In this document: positions 1 to 11,900 of the stretch, one piece after another
Position numbering within the stretch: position 1 is the stretch's first letter
Layout: each line of letters opens with the position of its first letter
NCBI GenBank assembly: GCA_023614405.1
Contig: CM042686.1
Span: 349,068,329 to 349,132,328 of the forward strand
Length of the DNA: 64,000 bases
Direction of reading: 5' to 3'
Origin: Avena insularis
Taxonomy: Eukaryota > Streptophyta > Magnoliopsida > Poales > Poaceae
Notes under the pieces: generated by a model
What the model was told of the DNA's origin: nothing
Databases searched by the model: none
Seen by the model: the letters and a program-made list of their open reading frames with translations, nothing else
Made by a program: the position numbers and the translations under genes

Positions 1-744
1 GGAAGAGTATGATAGAGTTTCTCACACTGCAATGGTAATTCATGAGGAGATACCATACCTACTTGTGCCCTACCAGGCATGGTAAGCCCTACTCAGCTAA
101 GTTGTATTTATTTTCTTCTTAGTAGAGTGATGTATTTGCTGGAAATAGACCTAGATGAGTGTACATCGGGACTAATAATAGCACTAGATTGTTTCAGCTC
201 AAACTGCTATCCACGTCGTCCCGACTATTTTTCGCTGTGGGATGGACGACCAAAAGGACATGCGGTGACATCGCAACATTTCCCTACTATACCATGAGTC
301 AGCCCACGTAGCTAGACATGGCGAACCTGCAACATGGTCATACCCCGCTTCGTTGTACGGTGTACCACACGCAACATGGTCCCACCATTAGCGCACGCGG
401 GTAGGACCGCTCTAGGTGAGAGGTGTTCCTACCATGACACAACTCCGGACCCGCCGGGTGGTAGGACCCTTTACGAGCACACTTGGGTCCATGTGCCCTT
501 GATGCACACATATTTTTGCGGCTAAGAGGTGAGTTGGTAGCCGAGCTGCATCAGAAGGCATGGGGAGATGCTGGTTTGCGTAACATAGACCATAGGCATC
601 CATGGTTTCTTGCGGCAATAACGTACAGTGGGTCCCACAGATAGCAAAGCTTCCGTCGTAGGGAATGGGTGCCCGCAGTTTCTCGTGGCAAGATCATGCG
701 GTTGGTCTTGTCCAAAGCCGTTGTGGCCAAGGAAACTCTTGCCG
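1..744. other. Unassigned flank of the Tat-lineage element
   Basis: I recognise no gene or repeat family here. The sequence is of moderate GC with short open frames only. The last five bases (740-744, tgccg) are the left target-site duplication of the retrotransposon that starts at 745. Sequence continuity shows that this stretch and 15080 onward were once contiguous. A reading frame open from 622 to 744 stays open after the insertion is removed (to 15271), but it resembles nothing I know. Confidence 0.5.
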
Positions 745-1544
745 TGTTGGGGGATACCCTCGGGTAGGGTCACGACGGGTTATAAAGGCCGAGTTAGCCG
801 AGGTACGGCAAGGTCAAAGCAGGTGCTGGCCGAGACAACTCAAGGCAGGCCGAATCACGGGGTAACTCGGACCAGGGGATGTCCACCTACCTGGGTCTCA
901 GCGGACTTATATCGTAAGTCGGCGACATGTATCTAACTTGTATGCAGGTACATGTATGGCCGGATCTACTAGGTACGATCCGGGTTATATCTAGCTTACA
1001 AGAGAAGGAAGGTATCTCGCTGGTCAAAGGGTGACCACTGAGCGAAGCGGACAGAGGCCAGGACCACCGAGGCGTGGCCGACAAAGGTGGCGAAGCCTGT
1101 GTCGGATGACGCGAGCGCCATAGAGGCTCACGTAGCCTCTGCATGGATGACGCTGGGTTAAAGTGACTCGGTTGGCTTACTATTTTGGGAGGAGGCATAT
1201 TCCTTGGAATATGCCTCCATGTATGCCCTAATTGGAGACCTAGCCACCCCTATATAAGGAGGGCTAGGGCCTGTATAGAAGGGGTTGGTCTTTGACTGGT
1301 TGATATTTAGAGGTTTATGTTCTACTAGCGAGTTCCCGAGGGCTAGCTAGCGGTGAGAGTAAGAGAGTCCCTTCTTCCTCCTCTCCCCGATACAGCTCGA
1401 GGAGCACTTGTAATCTGTGGAAGTGAATCAAATACAAAGCTACTGTGTGTGGAATCACCACACTATCCCTCCCTGGATTCCCCTAGTGCATTTAGTCCCC
1501 ACCTTTAGCCTATCCATGGCATCTGTCGTGACACCACCATGATA
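745..1544 (+). repeat. 5' LTR of the Tat-lineage element
   Basis: It begins tgttgggggga and ends accaccatgata, against accaccaagaca in the 3' copy. It aligns along its whole length with 14261-15074. The 3' LTR carries about 14 extra bases near 14560 that this copy lacks. The length is about 800 bp. A TATA box lies at 1251-1258. Confidence 0.93.
1251..1258 (+). promoter_or_regulatory. TATA box of the 5' LTR
   Basis: The sequence tatataag sits in cccctatataaggaggg. The same site at the same place in the 3' LTR is 14781-14788. It is the expected core promoter for the genomic RNA, which would start about 30 bases downstream. Confidence 0.75.
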
Positions 1545-1546
1545 GT

Positions 1547-1564
1547 TGGCGCCCACCGTGGGGC
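1547..1564 (+). other. Primer binding site of the Tat-lineage element
   Basis: The 18-base tggcgcccaccgtggggc starts two bases after the 5' LTR end. Its position and the leading tgg, complementary to a tRNA CCA end, mark it as the minus-strand primer site. I did not assign the tRNA. Confidence 0.8.
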
Positions 1565-1599
1565 TAGCGGCGCTAGCAGGGGTGTAGATCCGGACGGGA

Positions 1600-4140
1600 A
1601 ACCTCATCGGCACCGGCAAACGCATCGTCTCCGGGCTCGTTCAGCGCTTTGGAGCGCTAGACTTTGTCAGCGACAAAGCTGGCTGCTTCGGCAAGCGTCC
1701 TCTTCCGTGCAACGGCCTCTTCGTCAAGATCGGCGCGCACAAGATCTACGTTGCTATTGATGTGTCATGCGTTCACCCGTGGCACGTCGTCGAAGGAGGC
1801 GAGCCGCCCCTTAGCATGGTTCACGGGGCGCGTATCACTCGCTCCCCGGACCGTGCCGAGGTAATGATGACTGCGCCTGGTGCTTGCGCAAGCAAGGATC
1901 CGGCACCAGATCCGGAGGTAACGCCTAAGGCACCGAGGAAAAGTAGAGGTCCTCCACTAGAGAGGCCAGAGAATGTGCTGTAGCAAGCGATGGATAGCTT
2001 GGCAAACCCAGTAGCGGCAGCAGTAGATCCAGCTCAGGCATAGGCCGAGCTAGAGGAAACTAGGCAAAAAATACTAGAGGGTGCAAAAAGATAGCCGCGT
2101 CTCAGCAGTCGTTGAACATGACACTGCGTGAGTACGCAAAGGCAAATAAGGTAGATGCTGTAAAAGTAAAGGGGAGAAACCTCATGAGTGAAATGAACAA
2201 AAAGGGTGATACTAGGATTGTGGAGTCAGAGAACTGTTTATCCGTGGGGCTGCCGAAGTATAGTACCCCGGCAAAAAATTCAGAGCAGCAGATGCAGCTG
2301 TGTCCGAGTTAGAGGGTCTGACGGGTGAAGCCTGTCAAAGACAGCAAGATAGGGTCAATGAGTTGGTTCGGATCGCAGACAGGCAAAATGAGGAATTACT
2401 CAGGGCTAACCCGGAGAGGGCTAGGGCCTCCAAGATCATTCATTCGGCGGTGGGTAACCCGGAGAAATCCATTGGAGCTGCATCGTCTCCTCATGGTGGT
2501 CCAAGGAGAGAAGAGGTGGTAACCTCGACCAGGAGGAACAAACAGATAGTCCCGTATGACCCGACAAGGGCAGGGAAAGGAAAAGAAGTGCAGAGAGATG
2601 AGGATCGACGAAGTGTGAGCCGAGGTGAAGCTGGCCGAGGTAACCGCGACCAAGGCAATGCCGATCAAGGAAATTCTATAAACGGCATTGCCGGACAGCG
2701 CAACTCGGCAGGAGCAGGACAACCGCAACAGCGGAATATACCAAGGCAAGAGCAAAGTGTCGGCCGAGGTATGCAACGGAGAGGTGCTCCACGAGAGCAA
2801 GATAGATATAATGATGGTGATTCGGAAATGGTGAATGCGGGATAACCAAGGACGGACTATCATGTGATAGGGTCAAGATTAGGGGGCAGGGATTTGATGC
2901 CTGACGATGCTAGATTAAAACTGGATCGGCTGTATAGGTCGGAGAAAGTTGAATGCCAAGGTCCCCCGGGTCCTGCGTGTTTTGGGCACCGGATCATGAA
3001 GGAACCTCCGGTACCTAACTTCTAGCTACCTAGAGGTACTAAGACATACGACGGCAACACAAAGCCGTAGGATTGGTTGATTAACTATGCTACAGCTGTA
3101 AAGATTGCTACAGGCAACTTGAGATGGGCTGTGAGATATGTACCCCAGATGTTGGAGGTGCCAACGGTGGTATGGCTAAACAACTTACCGCCCGGAAGTA
3201 TTAACTATTGGATCGATTTTGAGGAAATGTTTGTAAGCCACTTCTCGAGCATGTATCAGAGGTCGAATAGGCCACAGACCCTAGCGATGTGCAAGCAGAA
3301 ACTGTGTGAAACTCCTGTGAGGGTGTAATTGAGTCACAGGCCATAGCATGGTTTGTGCAAGTGTGCAGACATGCAAGCATGTTGTGGCAAAGATTGCAAA
3401 GGGATATGCCAACTACATTGGCAGAGACAATCCGGATCGCTGATTCGTATGCCTTGGGTGATCCGACTCAACCCAGGTTAATGCCAAGGGAGTCAAACGA
3501 GGAATACTACCAGAGAGATGGAGTTGGGTCATCCCGGAGGAATGATTACCGAGGTAAAAGAAGAGATGACAGACCGGATTACCGGTACAGTTCGCAACAA
3601 GTTGCTGCTGTGAATCAAGATCAATCTGGTCCAGGAACCAACCAACGTCAGAAAACTGGAGGACAACAATGGACACCGAGAAATGATGGAAAGAAAACTT
3701 GGATGCCAGAGGAGAAGAAACAGTTGCAAGAAAAGAAGGACCGTACAAGGTACACCTATGAGGCAATGCTGGATCAGCCATGTAAATTTCACACGCCAAA
3801 CCCGAGTAACCCAGCGGGTCACACGACTCGGCAATGTGAGTGGATGAGGAAGATAGAACAAAGTGGTTTGGGGAATGCTCAGGCACCTCGGAATGATCAA
3901 CCTCGGCAGGAGTTATCCCGGCAGCAATTGCTCTTCGGAGCAAACACGCAACAGTTAATGTTGCCTCCCCCTCCGCCGAGGTATGACAACCATGAGAGAA
4001 GGGATGCAGTGCATCAAGTGGAAGACCATCATCAACCGGATCAGAGGTACCTCGGAAACGAGGGAAGGAATGAGTACAGAGAACATCATCAGAGTTACTG
4101 TGTGTTTACCACAGAGGAAACAGATAGAAAGAGTTTGTAG
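1600..4140 (+). pseudogene. gag: gag polyprotein of the Tat-lineage element, broken
   Basis: This is the capsid/nucleocapsid precursor. An open leader frame lies at about 1600-1980. A long hydrophilic, Arg/Gln/Gly-rich linker follows (2300-2845). The retrotransposon gag domain (PF03732 type) covers about 2990-3330, with the core VVWLNNLPPGSINYW. A basic tail carries a CxxH...HxxxxC cluster (CKFH...GHTTRQC, about 3780-3840) in place of a classic zinc knuckle. In-frame stops occur at about 2843, 3024 and 3068, and the frame changes near 3330. No full protein can be made. The protease frame follows after a stop at 4138-4140. Confidence 0.85.
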
Positions 4141-4149
4141 CGCCGACAC

Positions 4150-4911
4150 ATGGAAGTGAATGCGATAATGCCCGCAGTGATGAGGTATATGCCATGGTCG
4201 GATCAGGAAATCACCTGGAGTGTCAAGGATCACCCCAAGCTTATGCCAAGCCCCTGTTCATATGCGTTAGTGCTGGACCCAACATTCATAGGGCCAAATA
4301 TCAATGTGAGATTCTCCAAGGTGCTGATAGATAATGGCAGTAGCATCAATATCATGTATGCGGATAGGATGCGCAAGTTGGGTATCTCGGAGAACATGCT
4401 CCAGGCTACCAGAACGACTTTCCATGGCATTGTGCCAGGCATTTCGTGTGATCCCATAGGCAAGGTCCGGGTTGACGTATTGTTTGGCACGCGAGATAAC
4501 TGCCAAACTGAGAATTTGGAGTTTGAATTGGTGAACTTAGAAAGTGCGTATCACGCGTTACTCGGTAGGCCAACACTGAACAAGTTCATGGCAAGTTGTC
4601 ACATCAGTTATCTGAAGATGAAGTTGCGTTGGCCAAATGGAGTAATTACCATAGCTAGAGATTTCCGACGTTCCATTGAGTGTGTGTCAGCTGGTTCTAA
4701 CCTAGCCGAGTCACTCGTGATTGTGCAAGAGAAAAGAAAAATCCAAGAGGTGGCGGCGTTGGCTCAGTCTACGCAGCAATATATGCCGGCGTTGAGTAAT
4801 CCGCATGGTAGTGTCTCATTCCAAGCGACAAAAGATACCAAGAAAGTGCCTGTTGATGATATGTTCCCAGAGCGCACCGTAACAATTGGTGCCGGGTTAA
4901 ATGATAAATAG
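4150..4911 (+). pseudogene. pol: Aspartic protease region of pol
   Basis: This is the retroviral-type protease that processes Gag-Pol. The active-site motif is LIDNGSSINIMYA at about residues 61-73, against the usual D-G/S-G/S-S form in this lineage. LLGRPTLNKF, typical of the C-terminal part of plant gypsy proteases, follows about 75 residues later. It is in the same frame as the reverse transcriptase, but a TAG at 4909-4911 separates them where the polyprotein should read through. Confidence 0.85.
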
Positions 4912-6160
4912 GAAAGCGAGCTCGTCAACTTCCTCCGTGAGAATTGGGATATTTTTGCTTGGTCCACACAGGACTTCCAAGGTGTTCCGAGGGAGATGGC
5001 CGAGCACTCGTTGAATGTGAGACCCGGAGCAAGGCCGGTGAAGCAACCTCTCCGCCGCTTCGCCGAAGATAGGAGAAAAGTCATTGGAGATGAGATAGCC
5101 CGGTTACTAGCAGCTGGATTTATCATGGAAGTTCTTTACCAAGATTGGCTATCTAATCCGATGCTGGTGGAGAAGAAGAAGGATGATCCGAATGTGGCAG
5201 TGGTTCTGCGTATGTGTATTGATTACACGAACCTGAATAAGGTGTGTCCAAATGATCCATTTCCACTGCCAAGGATAGATCAGGTCATAGATTCTACTGC
5301 TGGATGTGAACTGTTGTCTTTCATAGATGCGTATTCTGGTTTCCACCAGATACCTCTGAATCCGGATGGTCAAATAAAGACTGCATTTATCACCTCGTAT
5401 GGGGCTTATTGCTATCGCACCATGCCATTTGGTTTATGTAACGCAGGGGTAACGTACCAAAGATGTATGCAGAAATGTTTGCACGACCAAATTGGTCAAA
5501 ATGTGCAGGTGTATGTTATCAGGCAGACATTCGCTCCTTGACGATATCAGGCAGACATTCGCGAACCTAAGGAGGTTCCGGATGAAGCTTAACCCGGAAA
5601 AATGTACCTTCAGTGTCCCGGTTGGAAAATTACTCGGATTCGTCGTCTCCAGCCGAGGTATTGAAGTCAATCCAACTAAAATCCGGGCCATAGAGCGAAT
5701 GGAACTGCCGAAGTGCCTTAACGATGTCTAGAAGTTCACTGGCCGTCTGGCATCGTTAAGTCGATTGGGAGAAAAGGCACTGCCTCTCTATCAACTCATG
5801 AAAAACTCGAACAAGTTCATTGGGACGCCGCAGGCCAATGAAGCCTTTATCCAATTAAAGAAAATGTTAGGCACTGCACCAGTGTTAGCATCTCCACTAT
5901 CAAAGGAGCCAATGTTGCTCCACATAGCCGGAACCAACCGAGTTGTAAGTGCAGTAACTGTGGTAGAGCGCGAGGAAGAGGGTAAGTCAGTGCAAAGGCC
6001 AGTATATTACCTAAGCGAGGTATTGTCCGCATCAAAGCAAAATTATCTACATTATCAGAAAGTGGCATATGGTGTGTACATGTCGGCTAAGCAGCTAAAA
6101 CACTATTTTGAGGAGCATCCCGTCAAAGTAATATGTGAAGCTCCCATATCCGAGATATGA
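4912..6160 (+). pseudogene. pol: Reverse transcriptase and RNase H of pol, active site lost
   Basis: RT blocks are clear: PMLVEKKKD, RMCIDYTNLNKVCPNDPFPLP, FIDAYSGFHQIPL and MPFGLCNAGVTYQ. The catalytic Tyr-Val-Asp-Asp should follow, but the text reads Tyr-Val-Ile-Arg and then a stop. A 17-bp direct repeat (5518-5534 and 5546-5562) sits exactly there and shifts the frame. The thumb and connection resume in another frame (about 5550-5731), broken by TAG at 5729-5731. The first RNase H follows (about 5765-6155, with PVYYLSEVLS and YHYQK-like LHYQKVAYGVYMSAKQLKHYF). The gene cannot make active polymerase. Confidence 0.9.
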
Positions 6161-6848
6161 GTAACAAGGATGCAAGTGGTAGGATTGCGAAATAGGCAAT
6201 TGAGCTAGCTCCTTATGCGCCACAATATGACAGAAGAGAAGCAATCAAGTCTTAGGTTATGGCCGACTTTTTTGTGGACTGGGCCGAGGTGCAATATGAA
6301 CCACCACTACCAGATCTGAATTACTAGAGAATGCACTTTGACGGGTCAAAACAAAAACCGGGTTAGGCGCCGGAGTTGTGCTAACCTCGCCAAAAAATGA
6401 CCAGCTGAAGTATGTGATGCAGATCCATTTCGCAGCATCAAATAATGTGGTCGAATATGAGGCACTTGTGCATGGGCTCAAAGTGGCAAAAGAAATTGGG
6501 ATACGTTGGATCCAATGCTTTGGCGGCTCGGATTTGGTAGTTCAATAAGTGTCGGGGCTGTGGGACGCTCTTCATCCAAACATGGCATTATACAGATTCG
6601 ATGTGCAGAATATATCTGGTTATTTTGAGGGATGCAAATTTCGCCATGTACCCCGGGTGGAAAATGAGGCTGCCGATGTATTGTCAAAGATCGGATCAAC
6701 CCGACAAGCAATTCCACCGGGTGTAGCATTAGAACACCTCAGAAAACCATCTACCAGGCCGTCCCCAGAAACCAACTCAATCTACGTCCCGGAAGATCCG
6801 GAGTCCGGAGCTGTACCCATGGACATTGACATGGGAGGTGGTATGTGA
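6161..6848 (+). pseudogene. pol: Second RNase H domain of the Tat-lineage pol
   Basis: After a frameshifted linker (6161-6320) come the motifs of an extra RNase H. These are MHFDGSK at about 6332, NVVEYEALVHGLKVAKEIGI at about 6445-6505, a GGSDLVVQ strand near 6525, and VPRVENEAADVLSKIGS near 6650-6695. The order D...E...D...D is that of a true RNase H fold. A second RNase H besides the one fused to RT is characteristic of the Tat lineage. One in-frame stop (taa at 6545-6547) and at least two frame changes disable it. Confidence 0.8.
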
Positions 6849-6947
6849 AACCGGAGGACTACCTCGGCGAACCCGGGGACTGCCTCAGTAAACCCGGGGA
6901 CTTCTTCACAAGACCCGGGGACTGTGTAGCATGATCTGGCCGAGGTT

Positions 6948-8273
6948 ATGCCAGTGGATCAGATGGAAATTGATGAGGATGTGTTCCTAGTGCGAGCTGT
7001 ACTAGCTTGGGCATTACCCATATTTCAATTCCTGAAAGATGGAACCTTACCCGCTGAGGAGGTGTTGTCCAGGAAAACTCAGAGGAGAGCAAAGGCATAC
7101 ACGATCATCAATTCCGAACTATACAAAAGGAGTGTGACTAATGTCCTCTAGAGATGTGTTGACCCGGAAGAAGGGCTTGACATCCTCCGAGATATACATC
7201 AAGGAGAATGTGGGCATCATGCCTCGTCCAGAGCCTTGGTAGCAAAAGCTTTCTGGCATGGATTCTACTGGCCAAGTGCCTTAGAACAAGCAGAGGATTA
7301 GGTAAGAAAATGCAATGGTTGTCAGAGGTATGCTACCAAGACACATATGCCAATGTCGGAGCTCAAGACCATACCAATCACCTAGCCATTTGCCGTATGG
7401 TGTTTGGACATGGTTGGCCCGTTCAAACCAGCGAGGGGAAATATGACTCACATTTTGGTCATGGTTGATAAATTTACAAAGTGGATTGAAGTAAAACCAA
7501 TAAGAAAATGTGATGGAGCTAAGGCCGTGACATTTCTCAAAGACATCTTCTTGAGATACGGTTATCCTCATAGTATCATAACAGATAATGGCACAAATTT
7601 TGCTGAAGGAGCATTTGCACGATTCTGCCGAGATAAGAAGATCCGGCTGGATGTTGCCTCGGTAGCCCACCTCGTATCGAACGGACAAGTGGAGAGATCC
7701 AACGGATTAGTATTATATGGGGAAAAAACCCGGCTCATTGAGCCACTGCAAAGATCAGCGGGATGCTGGATAGAAGAACTACCAGCGGTACTGTGGAGTT
7801 TAAGAACAACTCCGAATCGGTCAACAGGCTATATGCCATTCTTTCTGGTATTTGGGGCAGAAGCTATATTACCAGCCGACATAGAGCATGACTCGCCTAG
7901 GGTCACCCAATACACAGAAGCCAAAGTGCAAGAAGCTCGGCAAAATGATGTTGATCTGCTGGAAGAAGCAAGAGAATTGGCATTGTCCAGATCCGCCATA
8001 TATCAGCAAAATCTCTAACGCTATCATAGCCAGAAAGTAAACCCCCGAGTTTTCCGGGAAGGTGATCTGGTACTCCGGTTGGTACAACGTACTGCTGGCA
8101 TGCACAAGTTATCCCCCCCATGGGAAGGGCCATTCATTGTGAGCAAAGCATTGCAAAATGATTCTTATTATCTTATCGATGCAAAACCACAGGAGAAAAA
8201 CAAGGCGGATAGGTCCGGTGAGGAATCTAAGCGTCCATGGAATGTAGGTCTACTTCGTCCTTTCTACACTTAG
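6948..8273 (+). pseudogene. pol: Integrase of the Tat-lineage element, broken
   Basis: The integrase inserts the cDNA into chromosomes. The N-terminal zinc domain shows HQGECGHHASS and CNGCQ (about 7198-7325) across frameshifts. The catalytic core is one open frame, 7404-8018. The DDE triad is visible: Asp at 7407-7409 (LDMVGPF), Asp at 7584-7586 (TDNGTNF) and Glu at 7692-7694 (GQVERSN). The C-terminal GPFIVSKAL...LRPFY block is at about 8115-8270 in a second frame. No chromodomain is seen. Stops at about 7149, 7300 and 8016 break it. The core triad is intact although the RT active site is gone. Confidence 0.88.
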
Positions 8274-8981
8274 AAGAGAAGTGTATGTATCCGAGTCTCT
8301 CATATGTCGGTGTGTATGCCGGCAATGAGTCTATCAATGAAATGTGGGCACCTCGAGCAGTAACTCGGGGACTGCCTTAAATATATTTGTTGTCTTCTGT
8401 ATTTATTATTTATACGTTGGCTGGCGTAAGTTGTTTCTACTTAAGCCGGATTAGTAGTGTGTGAGCACCAAGACCCCAACTCTTCGACTTGCTGCTGTCC
8501 AACAAGATTTGGCTTCATGGCAAGCAAGAGAACAAGTTTAGAATTGTGTAGCACATGAAAAACGACTAAGGAAAGGAACTTAATCGACCCGACGTTTGTT
8601 TTTTGGACTAACCTTATGCTTACTTTAAAGTTGCTTTGCTGAATTATTTTGAGATAAATCCTAAAGTTTCCAAGTATTGTTAAGACAATTTTTGAAGCTC
8701 GGACTCATAAGTCATAAAACCAAACCAATGTAGAAACGAGCCGAGCCAAGAAATTGGAGGAACAAGGAAATGAAACTCAGGGACTATGCCCAAGTCAATC
8801 CAGCATAAAAACTTAGTAGCAAAATGTCACTTGTGTGCTAGATACAATTGCACCCGGCATACCGGGGATCTGATGAAATTAAAAGTGTTTATAATCAAGG
8901 AGCAGCAGGAGGAGGTAATTCGGCACCAGCAGGTGCAGCCCCAGCCTCGGCTTCCGAGTCATCGGCATCTTCCTCGACGTC
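8274..8981 (+). other. Spacer between integrase and the antisense gene
   Basis: I see no coding signal on either strand. It is the 3' noncoding region of pol on the plus strand and the 3' flank of the minus-strand gene that ends at 8982. Its base composition resembles the neighbouring retroelement leader. Confidence 0.5.
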
Positions 8982-11900
8982 CTAAGCTTCGTCCTCTTCG
9001 TCCTCATCTGAATCATCTTCAACGTTTTCAGCATTTTCATCGTCGGCGGTATCTAGGAAGCTTGGTCTCTCGTTCCATTGATGAATGGGGGCGTATTGGA
9101 TGAATCTATGGGCGCAAGCCTTGCGCCGAGCTACCCAATCCGGGTCAGTGGACCACCTTGATCCGGTGCGCATGCGCTCAAGGAGTTTGAGGTCAATCTT
9201 CTCATACCATGTAAGCACATAGTGAAGAACGATCTCAGCTCCGGCGCGTCCAGCCGATTCTCTCCAGAGATCAAGCTGAGTCTCGCACTCCATGAGCTTG
9301 GCAAAAAGAATAGCGGTACTCTCCGGAGTATCTTCTTCAGGCCAAAAGACGTTGGAGATCCAGACTACTACGTCCAATATATCCTTGCCGTAGTTCTTCA
9401 CGATCTCGACTCGGGAGGACAAGCTAACTATCAAGTCCTCGAGATCAAGAGGAATGGTGCCAGGACCAGATGGAGTACCCCTCTGCCTGTGGAACTTGGT
9501 AACAACATTGGATGCAATGACATCGCTCTCTGGGAATTTGCCTGAAAAAATAAGATAGGTGGAGTAAGTAAAGGAAGTAGAACCGGAAAGATCAACGTCG
9601 GTTGAAGGAAAAGAACTTACCAGAAATATGGCTGTGAACCCGGGTCAGCTCCTTGGTGCAGTTGTCGCGCCTCTCCCGGAGTTGCACAAGTTCAGCATTC
9701 GCCGACTCAAGCTTGACGTTGGCCTCCTTAAGCAATTCTTGGTCCTTGGCGATCTGGAGGTTGAGGCGCTCGCGCTCTTCAGTAAAGTCCTGGCCTGCTT
9801 TCTCTAGCTCGGATTTTTGTTGCGCTTTGAACTTCTTCATATCTGCCTTGAGCTTGGCAATCTCATCATCCTTGGTTCAGAGGAGGGCAAGCTCATCATC
9901 TTTCTTTTTAAGTTCGGCATGGTGCTGCCCTGCTTGTTCGACAAATAGCAGCATCATATCAGGCACAGGCACACTATCTTCAAGAGATGCTGAAATAGTT
10001 TGTTGACCCAGCAAAGCCGAGGGATGAATATTTGCCGAGCTAAGAAGAAAAGAGGATAGGGCACAGAGAGATTGAGCAAAAATGACTTACCCTTGATCTG
10101 CTCCAAGTTTTTTCTCATGATGGTATTCTCAGCCTCCACCCCAGCTGCGAAATCCAAATGATATATTAGTTCGGCAGAAAAAGATGAGGGAAAATGGAAA
10201 AATGCCAAGGAAGAAACTTACCCCTTTTCTCGTGTTCAGCGAGAAGTGCACTATGTTTTGCGCGCAGCATCTTGTGAGTATCCAGGAGACGCTGAAACTC
10301 AGCGCTCCGGCGATTGGTGGTCACCTGAAAAGAGTACAAAAGGATAGCTTAGTCTTGTGCATATTCGAAGTGTACAAAATCCGGGCCAAGTGGAACTTAA
10401 CCCGGCTCTAGGTGCGTGCATATTCGAAGTGTACAAAATCTTGGCCAAGTGGAACTTAACCCGGCTCTAGGTGCGTGCATATTCGAAGTGTACAAAATTC
10501 AGGCCAAGTGGAACTTAGCCCGGCTCTAGGTGTGTGCATATTCGAAGTGTACAAAATCCGGGCCAAGTGGAACTTAACCCGACTCTAGGTGTGTGCATAT
10601 TCGAAGTGTACAAAATCCGGGCCAAGTGGAACTTAACACGACTCTAGGTGTGTGGATATTCGAAGTGTACAAAATCCGGGCCAAGTGGAACTTAACCCGG
10701 CTCTAGGTGTGTGCATATTCGAAGTGTACAAAATCCGGGCCAAGTGGAACTTAACCCGGCTCTAGGTGTGTGCATATTCAAAGTGTACAAAATCCGGGCC
10801 AAGTGGAACTTAACCCGACTCTAGGTGTGTGCATATTTGAAGTGTACAAAATTCGGGCCAAGTGGAACTTAACCCGGCTCTAGGTGTGTGCATATTCGAA
10901 GTGTACAAAATCCGGGCCAAGTGGAACTTAACCCGGCTCTAGGTGTGTGCATATTCGAAGTGTACAAGATCCGGGCCAAGTGGAACTTAACCAGGATTTA
11001 GTTGTGTGCATATTCGAAGTTATTAAGGAGCTACGTTAGTTTTCTAAGGAGCATCCGGCCGAGTAACAAGTTACTCCGCTAGAGGCTCGAGGACTAATGG
11101 CTATATCACTAATATCTACAACATGTTAAGGAAAAGATGAAGTAACATACCTCCATCATCGGACCCGCAAGGTTAATTGCCTTGGCAGCAGTATTCATCT
11201 GCGCAGCAAATTCGGCGGGACCGAACTTCTCCGGGAGATCGTCATTATGGACGAACTCTGCCTTGTTCCAGTTATTTACAAACCCGATCAAGGTCGGAGG
11301 ATATCGTTCGCCCCTAAGCATGTGGCGCGCCACTAGACCCTTGGCATGCGCTTCCCTCCTCTCAACCTGGGCAACGGCGGGGCTGGTGTGCAAAATGAGT
11401 TGCGCATCAGCTGGCTCGGCAGGGGCGTCCTTCGGTGGTGGAGTCTTCTTCGAAAGCATGGACGCGAGTGTGCGCTATCTAGCCTCAATTGACGCTGCCC
11501 TGGTGGCGTCAGGAGCCTTTTTGCCCTTGGGCTGCTGCTGAGAAGTTGAGGTTGCTGCAGCGGATTTGCCCTTGGAAGCTGCCTTGCCGCTAGCCTTGGT
11601 GTTGCTGATGTCTTCTCGCCGAGCCTTGGAAGACTCGGACGAGGCGGAGGGGCTTGGTGCTGCTGTTGGTGCTTTTGCTATTGCTGCTGGTGCTGGGGCT
11701 GATGATGATGTTGGTCTTTGTTTTGGCGGAGGTGTTGTGGGTAACTCGCATGAAGCTGGTTGCGGCGGAGCCGAAGTGGTGGTTGCTGCTGCCTCGGCAG
11801 AGACATTTTCCCCCGCTCCGAGGTTGCCCTCTTCTTGACGAGGTGGGCTAGAACCAAGAGCAGCCGCTGAACCCTCCAGAATGGGGCTCAGCGGGCGTGA

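Noticed and set aside
2396..2876. Minus-strand frames opposite the gag linker
   Set aside because: Shadow frames of the low-complexity Arg/Gln/Gly region.
3413..3943. Long minus-strand frames opposite gag
   Set aside because: They mirror the gag coding strand and show no domain.
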